A DNA stretch of 64,000 nucleotides. Source: Planococcus citri. Lineage: Eukaryota; Arthropoda; Insecta; Hemiptera; Pseudococcidae. The stretch spans positions 62,558,001-62,622,000 of the forward strand of contig NC_088679.1 in assembly GCF_950023065.1 (NCBI RefSeq). The letters are read 5' to 3'. The translations under genes were made by a program, and so were the position numbers. The notes under the pieces are model-generated. The model was not told where the DNA came from, made no database searches, and saw nothing but the letters and a program-made list of their open reading frames with translations. Below, piece after piece: positions 9,601 through 21,600 of this stretch; the stretch's first letter is position 1; every line of letters starts with the position of its first letter.

Positions 9601-12600
9601 AATTAATGAATAGGAGGCGAAATTGAATTAGCTCAATCGACAATTCAGCATTTAGCATTGAATAGTGTTGCACTATACACATTTTTTGTACGATTTGAAC
9701 TCACCTTATATTAATTACAATCAATACTTTAAATAAATTTTACTTAATTCCATACATGAAATTGACTTAGATGTATCGAAAGTAAACTAAAAACACATAA
9801 ACTCTGTATAAAAGTGTATCTGTTATCTTATAAAAGAAATTAACAAAATGGCGGACGGGCATACCATACTATTATAGTACCCTATGCTTCATGAGTAGCA
9901 AACCAAAGAAAGATGGCTAAAGTTCTTTCCGGAGATGTCACCGTTGAAGGGTTGAATTTATGAAACCCAATTCTTCAAGCAACTCTAGGCAATCACGAAA
10001 GCCTCTGTCTACTTACAATAAAAATATCATTAGGTTGCAACCAACTAATTAAGTAGGTATAATTAACATTTGCCTTCAAGATTGAAGCCGTAATGTTGGC
10101 ATCGTTATTTTTACCATCCGCATAAAAAGGGCCAATAACATCAATTATGTATCCAGTATATGTACTTGAAACTAACATCATTGGTTTAACCAGATGGCGA
10201 CCGTTATGAGTGCAATAACATCCACGCTGAAACTTATAATTTGAACTTTTCTGAATGTACATATGAAGCAGGGAAATACAATGTCGGCTAAGTGCCAATC
10301 ACGTTTTTTACGGGAGAGCGTAAACGAGTTCGCATAACAGGTACATCTTATAGAAAGCGCTATCTCTCGGTGTTCCATAGTACAACTTGGAGTCCAAGTT
10401 GTACTATGGAACACCAAGAGATAGCGCTTTCTATAAGATGTACCTGTTATGCGAACTCGTTTACGCTCTCCCGTAAAAAACGTGATTGGCACTTAGCCGA
10501 CATTGTATTTCCCTGCTTCATATATATTCCATCAGCAATGAGAATGCAATTATCATCACTAGCATTGCAAAGTCGTTTGCTCAGATCTGTAGTATGCTTC
10601 TTTATAACTTTATCACGAGTGATATGATCAACCCCTAAGTTTTTGTGTACAAAGTTTCTCATCTACAAATTTCTGGCAGTTGCAATAGCTTTTGACACAC
10701 AGTGTTTTTCCATGCAAAATAGAGTTGATAAAATGGATACAGATAAGCCAGTAGGCAAAATTTGGTGAGTAATAATCCAACGCATGTGTGTATGGAGCGA
10801 TGTTTAGTATTCCTAACATTTTGAATATATTCAATGAGATCATAAAACTGTTCTTTATTGAGGCTAGTTAATCTTTTGTAATCATCGTCAGTCAGTCATG
10901 GTATTTGGATTATCAAAGTTCAAACCCTTTTGGACATTTGTGTTATTATGCATATCACGTAGCTGCAAGAGAAGAGTGTTCATTTTCTGGAGGCTTTAGA
11001 CACTTCATGAACTCCATCCTTTTCTAAACTCTGTAGGAAGCCACTCAACTTGAACAACAAACTTCAGACTTGAATACAACTGGGTACGACTAGTGTGGCT
11101 TATCTTCAAAATTGAAAGGGTCCAAATACTTTTCAGAATCCAATTTTGACCATGAGGTCGGTAGTACGCTGAAAACTGAACGAAATGACCTATTATGACT
11201 ATTTGCCTAACTTGCAAATTGAAAGGTCTATTATTTTTGATTTCGAAATATCGTAGTAAAAAAAATGATTGCAGAAATGAATACTTCGTCAAAAAATTAA
11301 CAAATTTTGTTGTGATAATTTTTTTTCTTGCCCTAAAATTTTAAAAGTTTTTAAAGCTCAAAAATTTTTGATTTGCTAAAAATGTTATCAAATTAGCAAT
11401 TTTTGATTTCAAAAAACTTTTTAAATTTTAGAGTAAGAAAAAAAATTATCATAACAAAATTTGTTTATTTTTTGACGTAGTATTCATTTTTTCATTGCGA
11501 TTTTTTGAAACTGAAAATCATTTGTAGCCCCTTCAATTTGCAAGTTGGGCAAAAAGTCATAGTAGGTGATTTTGTTCATTTTTCAAAGTACTACCCACCC
11601 CTATGGTCCAAATTGGATTTTGGCTCTTAGATTTGGAAAACGTATTTTGCTTCTTCAATTTTCAAGATAGGCTTCACATAACCTTTTTTCTTAGTCGTAG
11701 GTAGTATAGGTGCCCGGTTGTATCCAAATCTGAAGTTTGTATATACCTACTATTACTACTACCCGGACACCCTGTATAGTGCCATAGTGGTTATAAATTT
11801 AATTTTTATCAACTTTACAATCAAAATGAATAATGATCAAATAAACTAAGTTTTTCAGATGATTTTGCAAACTTATATGATTTTCTTAAAACTTATAACG
11901 TAAGAATTCGGTAACTTGTAAAACTCTATGTGCAGAGAAATTGATTTGATAATTTTTCGACTTCGTATATCTTGCAGATAACCGCAGTAAGTTGTGCACA
12001 CAATTAGAATTTCATTTTCTGAAAGTTCGGACAATTGAGAAAGTGACAATACTAACAAAATGTTACTTTGACAAATACTGCATAAATCAGTTTTCGGCTT
12101 TTGAATGACAACATTTTTGCAGTACGTATTCCAAAGCACATACCCAGTAGTCGAACTGACGGGAACATCTTTCATTGCCAAATGTGGGGCACTTCGTTCA
12201 TCCCCATAGTCACAGTCAGCAACCGGTTTTTTTCATTCTTTAATTTTTTCTCGCCACAACCGAATGCAAATTGAAATGTTTTTCGGCATACAACTGCACC
12301 TCGGAATTGATACTCGGTATATGAAGCTTTCCTGTCCTTGGGAGCGCGATATTTCATCAAATTGATATCAATTTTTAAAAAAAGAACAAACATAATATTT
12401 GAAAAATTGAAATAAAAATTTAAAAAAAAATTTTAAATAACGAAACAATTACTCATCAGAATTACGATCACGTTTGCCTTTCTTTTTCAAAAAAGCGTCT
12501 GGACTGAATGCGAAACACGGAGTTTCATAGCTGACTGTATATTAAACTCCTGTTGACATATACATACTTTTAGATTTGAAAAAATTGAAAAATACTTACA

Positions 12601-15600
12601 TATTGCTTCAATTTAGACGGGGACCGGTATATGCATATTATACATTACAAATACATCATAAACAATAAGTATACCAACAAACAATTAATTACACAAACAA
12701 CAAATTTATACTCTTTTTTTTCTACAATAACTAACTAATAATTTTGTTTATTTACAATTTTTTAGTTTTTACTCGTACTAGTGTTTCTGCTTTTAATAAA
12801 CCTGTGCCTTTTGCACTATGGTGAAAATAAGTCACTATATCTTCAGTCTTTTGAATGGCAGAGATAATCTCATCATCGCGGCATGCAAGTGATACAATTT
12901 TTTACAATGGTGTTCATGGAGTGAGCTAAACAGCCAAGGCGCCGCCGCACTTTTTAATTCATCTACAGCTGCTTTTAGGTTAGAAGCGTGCGTGGTCATG
13001 TAGGTAACAATTGTAGAATGTTTGGATTCAATAATCTAAGATTCCAAGACATGAATGTTTCTTGGAGTAAAGTTGCTAAACTGTCCGCAGTTTCGTCTCT
13101 TTTGGAATAGCTACAACTTCTAAAGCTCTTGATTGAAGCACTGGAAGATCGCGTTCTGAATCTTTCTCCCAAAAATGAACAGTGATACCAAAACAGGTTT
13201 GATTTGAACACGATGTTTAATTGTTTATAGATCAGTCTTTACAGCAATAGAGTCTGCTTTTTTCAACATATCCATTTATAGTATTACCGCATATTTTCAG
13301 TAATTTTCCACGATGTCGAATCATAATCATCAAAAAATTCTTTTGCAATTGATGACTTTGTCGACTTCGATCGTGAACCACTTTGGTTTTGAAAGGTTTT
13401 TGGCGATATCATAACAATCAGTAATGCCAGTTTTTTCGTACGAAAAATCAGCTCGGAAAAGTTTCAAAACGTAGTTTTCATTACCGTTTCGACTTTCAAA
13501 AATTCTGAAAAAAAATATATTATGGACAACTTTTTACGCTGAACAACATATTAAAAAATTGGGATGGCATTATTTCGTAAAGTCGATTTTGAAAAATTGA
13601 AAGTTTGCGAAAAAATGCGATTTTTTTATTTAAAACGAATAAAGGTTTTGATTGGTGAAGTTGACCCATTTGACCCATATTTTTACGTATCCCGGTATCT
13701 GTTGAAAAATGAAATAAACTCATCACAAAAAGTTCGAAAAAAATAACAATTTTCATTTTCAAACATCAAAAAAGGTTTAAATTTATTCAGTTGTCTTATT
13801 CTGAGTCTTGCCGTTGAAATTATACCTACTATGATAGGTAGGTACTTTGTAAACTCGCCTTCACTGTCATTCGCGTAACTGTCCCTCCAACGCCATCACA
13901 CAAGCCTTTCCCATGTGATGTAGAGAAAAAACAATGCCATTCTGCTTTAATCCCATAATTATAGTCAGCTTCGTGTGACCATAAGTTCAAAAAGTTACTT
14001 TTATTTTTGTACTGTGAAGCTGATCCAACAGGTAAAAATTTTTTTGTCAACGATAGTCTTTTCTTGTGGAATTCGATCAAAAGTTTTTGGTGTAGAGTTA
14101 CAGCTGTAGTATTATGGGTTACCTACATTTTCGGAAATGACAATAACGTAGCTCAAGCTTTTTACTTCGTTTTCTTCATTTTTGTAGTAAGCTACAAAAT
14201 TTTCACAACATTATAACATGTTCGATGTGGTTCGAGACAAGACTGATCGACGAACCATAAAAAGTGTTCCCAAATGACAGATTTGGAAATCAATTTTCTC
14301 ATGAAATACCTCAGAAAGAGGTCAAAATGAGACAAATGAATAAATTCAAACTTTTTCTGATGTTTGGAACTGAAAATTGAATTTTTTCGAATTTTGGTTT
14401 TTTGTTATGAATTCATTTCATCGAGTGAAAGGGGAGTTTTAAACTTTTTCAACGGATACGTAAAAATAGGGGTCTAATGGGTCAACTTCACCAATCAAAA
14501 CTTTTTTTCATGTTTTAAATAAAAAAATCGCATTTTTTTGCAAACTTCCAATTTTTTAAAATCGACTTTACGAAATAACGCCACCCCAATTTTTTAATAT
14601 GTTGTGCAGCATGAAAAGTTGTTCATTATATATTTTTTTCAGAATTTAATAAATCAATTCCTATGAGCCAACAGCTTAAAAAATAAGTACCAAAAAATGA
14701 AACAAAATTGTTTTTGTAACCATAGAAGTAACATGGGTAGAATGAGAAAGGATCATAATACTAGATGAACAAAACAATTTTAAGTTCGCGTTATGCCTTT
14801 TTCGATTTCGTTTTTTTCGTTTTGCCTAAAATAAAACCGTTTTCCTCGCTTTTGCTCTCAATTTTTTCGTTTTCATTTCGTTATGCTTTTAAATAACGTT
14901 ATGCCTTACAATAACGTTTTGCCACTATAACGTTTCCCCTTCAGTGCTGTAGAACGTTAAGAACGTAGCTCAAGGAAATGAAAATGACATAATTTAATTT
15001 CAGAATGGCAATTAAGCAACAAATAACAATACGTAGCAATAAAGTTGAAATCGAAAAAACAAAGGTTATCATTCATCATTATTAAAATTTAAAAATTAAA
15101 AGTTCTCGTTGCATCTCAACAGCAAAATTGCGTTTAAGATATCGTACAGCAACCGATTACGTTTCTCTGGAAGAATATCCTTGAGCGCTGAAAATAGACG
15201 CTCGACATCAGCTTCGGTTGTCGGAACCGCATTTAGGATGTCATGTAATTTCGCAATCATAGGAAAAGCCACTGCTTTTGCAGACCAATATTCGTCCAAA
15301 TCCAGGTCAGTTCTCGCATAGGGCTCTTGATTATGAAAAGTTTTCAACATTACCTATACATAGGCTCACAGAATTATCGTTTGTTGTGGTTCCAAGGGTA
15401 GGTTGAGCAGTTTTGCATTTTTGCAGAAGGTATTGATCTAGTTTGGAAATCGATTCATCATCGCGCGAAGGTGCTGCTGTTGCTACAGTTTCCTCGGTAG
15501 TAGCATTTTTCGGTTCTAAAAATCAGTCAAGTAAGTAAAGTAGCACATTAATCTAAGTGAATTGGAATTTCAAAATCAACACCATTAAGAAATGCATGCA

Positions 15601-18600
15601 CAAAAAAGCATAAAACTATACATACTCATATTCATCAAATAGAAGAAAGTATTATCAATACCCCAAATTTCCTAAGAAGCAAAACATTGCAGAACTAAAC
15701 TACTGAAGCAGCAGTATTTATTGTATTCAGAAAACGGAACAGGAAAGCTTTGAATTTTGACACGGAAATAATAGTGAATATTTGGTATTACCTTCTGTTA
15801 GAGATGAGGCTCTAGAATACAATTTTACCAAAAATTTAATCAAATTGTCACTAACCATCATTTTAAAACGCGAATCAATGAATAAACAAGCAGCAAATAA
15901 GGGATTACCGAGTAATTTCGCCTGTGTATTTTCCATGTTTGAGACAATTTCTTTTGAAATGTCTGTACCTAAATACATAATAATGCAAAGAGAGTGATAT
16001 GCGTACAGGTACAGGATAGGTATCTAGAATTACTTTAAGAAATCATATTTTCAGTATGTACGTACGTATGTAGCCAATATCTCACTGATGAAAATACATG
16101 CTCATATGAACTTTCGATCATGCGAAATGAAAATATAATCACGTACTTAAGATGCAGGTATGCTAATGCTCAAGAGTTGAAAATTGAATTGGAAATAGTA
16201 CCTACTTTGTATGTGAGCAGATGAAATATCAATATAATCATTCATAACAAAGTAACTTTTTCATCGTATTATAAGTAGTTGTTACTATAACCACTAAAAA
16301 AATACGTGCTTTACTAGTATCATAAGACAAGTAGTCCATTGTTTAATGAAATCTCCAATAGTCAACCAGGGTGGCCACAAGACTGGAAAACCTGGAAAAG
16401 TCGGGGAATTTGGTCGGTCTGGAAAAGTCAGGGAATTTCGTAATTTTCACGCAAAATCCCTGGAATTTTGAAAAGATGATCAATTGTAAATTTTGGATAA
16501 GGACCTGTGATGCAAGAAAAACGTCATTTTTTACTTCTCGAAAGACACATTTTCAAAAGCTTTTGCCCTCGCTTCGCTCGGGCTTGTTTTCTTTTCTTTT
16601 TCAAGAGCAAGATGACCATTTCTGGATAATAAAAATCAAGTTCTGAAACCAAAAAATGAACTCACAAAAAAAAACATCGTTTTTACAAATATGCATCTCG
16701 AAATACAAATTTACAGGAGCTTTCGCCCTCGCTTGGGCTTGTTCTGTTTTCTTTGTCAAAATCAACTTCCTTCGGAAAAAAAAAAATTTCAAATAATTCT
16801 AAAATTTTAAAAGTCAAAAAAAACCAATGTACTTGTCTTCACATGAAAAAACCTCGTTTTTATGCCTCTCGAAATGCAAATTTTCAGAAGCTTTCGCTCG
16901 AGCCTGTTCTCGTTTCTTTTTTCAAAGTAACTTCTTTCAAAAAAACATCATTCCAATATTAAAATTTAAGAAATCAAAAAATGAACTCTTGCATTAAAAA
17001 ACCTCGTTTTTAGGCATCTCGAAGTGAAAATTTTCAAGAGTTCTAGTCCTCGCTTCGCTCGGGCCAATTTGTTTCTCATTTTCAAATGAACAAATTTCAT
17101 ATTTTCTGGCCTCCAAAAATACAAAAAACAAAAGAAAAATTTGTATAAGTCATATGAATATTGTTATAAATTGGCCAAAATTGATGCATGTTTTATTTAT
17201 TTATTTTTAATATTTTAAAAAGTTAATAATCGAAGTCTGGCTGTTTCTATAGCCGAAAAAGTATCTAGTTCGAAGAGGCGCTTATGAAATAAAAATTACA
17301 ACCCCCCCCCCCAATTCCTCTTCAATGTAAGTATGGAGTAAGCATAGAAAATAAAAAAAATGTCTGGAAAAATGGAAAAATTGTTCTGGAAAACCTGGAA
17401 AAGTCAGGGAAAATCATTTCCAGAAATGAGTGGACACCCTGTCAACGATTGTTTTTGGAATACAAGGATCGCTGTTTTGCTTGGTTTCAAACTTTTTTCA
17501 ATATCTTCGATATCTTTCCATTCATTCTCAGGTATTTTGAATTCCGGCATAATTTTCCCTATGGAATCAATGTACGATCTGTTAGCTAAAAACCTTTCAA
17601 CCATATCATAAGAAGACAGCCAACTACAAAACAAAAACACAGTAAAAGTTAATCTACGAGAAAGGGGAGGGGAAGAATTAAAAAATTGAGCTCAATGATT
17701 CGTCATTCTGTGTTATTATAAAAAATTAACTTGTGATCATTAACTTTATATGTAGTTAATAAGGTACGTAAATATGAAAATAATTAGGAACATAGACAAC
17801 ATAGTAAAGGTACCTATACACATAAAAGTGAAATTGAAAATAGTAACCGAGTCTTTCCATTTAGAATGCATTTTTAGTGTGCGTAGCACACTATTGGTTT
17901 CGCTTTGAGAAATGAAATTTTATTGGAACTGAATGTTCTCTTAAGCTATCCAACCGTTTTTTGTACCTATTGGACACCATTTGAGAATCATTAAGACGGA
18001 GGGAATAGATTAATTTTCATTCAATTCGGATGGGTAGTTGCTGAGTAATTGCAATTTTAGTTCATTATTTTAATGCATTAAATCCTAAAAAAGGGAAAAG
18101 GGGACTTGTAGAACACCTGCCGCTCATTGTACCCTGCTATACCCCCAGTCTATTCCATCACCAGCTGTGTTTCATTGTACCCTGTTACACCCCCAGTCTG
18201 TTAGCTGTAAATTCCAAGTGGGAGTGGTTTGGTGGGGCGTTTACCAAACAAATATATTATTTTAATGCCGTAACCCTCGTAGCGAAGTGGTGGCTGAGTG
18301 GTTAGGGCATGTAGGTAGGAATAGGAAATTTAGGGACCCAGGTTCGAATCCCCGTGAGGTAAGTAGGTAGGTGACAGATTTTTCGTAGGAAAATTGGATA
18401 GGTAAATGCTTCGGAGTTACCTATGTAGTAGGTACATGATAATGGGGTAAAAATAATGCTGAAATTGAGTTATGAATTATGATATATTTGCTAACTAAAA
18501 ATTCATTTCATTAATTTTTTGTCTACCTATAGCCATAAGTATAGTAAGAATTACCTTGACATGAATAATTTTCAACTTTTTACTTATAATTTAAAAATTA

Positions 18601-21600
18601 CTTCAAAATGAGTAATTAAACTAATTTTTGTACAATTGAAACATGTAATTTTTATTATCATGATTTAGTAAAAATTATTAAAACAAAACGATTTTTACTA
18701 TTGGTACCTATAGCAAAATTTATTACTTAAAATGATAAGTTTTACTATACGATTACAGTAAAAATTATTGAATGGGATCTGGTACTTAATTATGAGTATT
18801 TAGTTAAATTTTTTTGTAAAAATTACCCATATTTTTTTCGTGTAATAGGCAATGCAAATTCTTAACATAGGTATTTTATAAGATTTAATTCTTAATTTAG
18901 AATGAAAAGCAAGTTCTGAAAATGTGAAAATTGGTTTGAAAATTTATAAATTTGAAGACAATGGAAATTCTAAAAAAAATAATATGAAAATTTGTATTTA
19001 GAGAAGCTAAGAATTCCAAAAATTGATTAACAGTTCTGTAAGTTGCAGATAATGTGAACTTGAAAATTATATGAAATAAGTATTGTAATATTTATGAAGA
19101 AGATGAGAATTCTGAAAAATTGGAGGCAATGTGAATTCCAAAAATTGAGTAAACGTTTTACAATTTGTGGAAAATATGAACTTGAAAATTGAATTTGAAA
19201 TTTTTTAATTTAAAGACAATAAGAATTCTGAAAAATTATTCAAAATTTGACTATTTAGAGGCAATGTGAATTCTAAAAATTGATTGCAAATTTCCTAACT
19301 CAGCAGCAATGCAAAATTCTGAAAATTTATTGAAAACTTTATGAAATTGTAGCGATGGGGAATTCGGGAAATCGATTTGAAATTTTGTAAATTTTAAAAC
19401 AATGCAAACTATGAAAAACAACTAGAAATTTCTTAATTTAGAAGCAATACAAGCTTATAAATTATTCTGAAATACCTATTGTAATTTGGAAAATATGAAA
19501 ACACTGAAAAACAATTATTATTTTGAAGCAGTGAGAGTTTCAAAAATTCTCATCACTGTGACATGGTTGATTCACTTATGCACTACCTAGATGCAATAAC
19601 GGTTATAGCTGTAGAAAAGGCAGCTAGCTACGCACACTTTGCAGCTAAGCTTTGCTTAGCTGTCTAGTTTTTTTTACATTTTAAAGTCGTCAATATGTCT
19701 TTAAATTTTTTAGTTCGGAGCTTTTTGACTTTTTTCCGGATCTTTAAAAATTTCGAAGTTTTTTTCACTCTTCCTTATTAATACTCAATTTTCCAACAAT
19801 TTTTCATTTCTTAGGTGCTCTCGCATCGATGATTCCATATTTCATAAAAACAAATTCTTTCATGTAATTATCTACTTCGTCTACTCAATCAGCAGTCTAT
19901 TATCGCGTATACAGTAGAAATAAATAACCCTTCGAGGGAAATTACTCTCCCTTGTTTCGATACCATTAACACATCTCATGTTTACTGTGAACGAGCGTTG
20001 AAGAAGAAGAAGAAAAAAAACAATATGCAGTTAATCCCTGTAAAATTAACCGTTTGGGAATAAAGAAACACTTGCTACAACAGTATTGTTTTACTATAGC
20101 AGGCGTATTATACGTACACTTGTGCGTTTACATAGTCAAGTATACAAGTGTCTATGTCTACATATGGCCATGTTGAACGTGTATCTGCACAGCAGATTGT
20201 ATGTAATAGTAGGACTGTTTGTAATTTAGTACCTTTGTTACACGGGTTATTACACGCGGAATAACACTTTTCACTTATGGACACGTTTAAAATACGTATA
20301 CCAGTCACGAAAGGTTTTATCGATTGAAATAAAAAAAATAAAAAATGGTAAAAAAAAAGTATATCTGCACCTACATTACATATACGAGTACGTATATGCG
20401 AAAGGGGTGCATTGAAACGATGAAGTACTTAGGGCATATAAGTTATGGTACCGAGTACGTAGTAAATAGCTAGCTAGGTACATGGCGTAAGGTTCTAATC
20501 CTTGTTGGGATTTTCTATATTCGAGATGTGAATGTGAAAAGAAGACGAAGTGCGATAAGAAGATTGAAAATGCGCTGAGTACCGTAAGGATGAAGTTACA
20601 GCTGTGTTCGAGAGTTTTTCTTTCTTTTTCAATCGTGCAGCAGGATGAGGAGGAGGAGAGTGTGTGAAGAATCGAGAATTGTACTTACGCGAATATAGAT
20701 GTGTCGTTAAACTTTGACGTATCTAACAACTTCGCAGTCGCTGTAATTGAGCGTTGAATTGGAAAACAGCAACCATATCACTGTCGTATACGGCGATTTA
20801 ACTCTGTTATTTCTTTTTTTGATCTGGTTGCAGTTTTTTGATGCGAAAAAGAACTTACCTGAAGCCATCGATACAATGTTCGTATCTGAATCGAAGACCG
20901 AAGATGCATATGGTCGAGCATACTCATCGATCATCGGCGCGATTACGAATCGATCCGAAAGTTCTGGTGTTGGTTGAAACCACCTATTCCAGGTTGGGCA
21001 AAGAAATCGCCGAGTTGCTGGTCCACAATCGAATCAAGTAAGTTGAAAAAATACTGACGAAAGCTTCGTGGAAAGCTGCAATAATTGATCAAATTTCTAT
21101 GCTTTCACATTTCATTTCATTCAAGTTTTCCTTGATTTCCAATTGCTTACTTTACTCATCTCAATTTTCAAAATTTGAATTAATCTTATCATTATGACGA
21201 TTCTTTCTTACTTACTAATGTAGGTATAGGTATACAAAGCAAAACTGCGTAATAAAAGTATTTTAATCCATGTAAAATTTCAGTGGGTGCTTATGGATAT
21301 TTTCGCTAAATCAATTTAATCAACATTAAATACAAATTACCTACTTGAGCATATTTTTGCACACTTTTCATAAGTATGCATAGCAGTAGAAAACTATAGA
21401 GAATTTGAATTTTTTTGAGATAGCAAAGAAAATTTTTATAATAACATTTAAAATGAATGTAGAAACATCAATACAGTATATTATATTTATAAATATTGTC
21501 AATCCGGTCGCGAATAAACCACTACTCAATTTTTTAGATCCATAAATTAATTTTCGCATCTTCTAGAGAGATTCAAAATTTCTAGAGAAATCGAAAATCG

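Larger units (their letters stand above)
17876..19638. mobile_element. Candidate 1.76-kb element with 12-bp inverted ends
   Basis: AGTGTGCGTAGC at 17876-17887 and its exact reverse complement at 19627-19638 bracket a non-coding block containing a SINE and a degenerate tandem repeat. Twelve bases of inverted repeat over this distance is suggestive only. The left end is also a local palindrome (GTGTGC GTA GCACAC) and no target duplication is clear. Confidence 0.35.

Noticed and set aside
10292..10627. 111-residue plus-strand ORF almost identical to a minus-strand ORF
   Set aside because: Both are readings of the same palindromic element, so the identity is a consequence of its symmetry and not evidence of two genes.
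20450..20520. Possible B-box-like GGTTCTAATCC
   Set aside because: There is no matching A box or tRNA fold, so it is at most a decayed SINE fragment.
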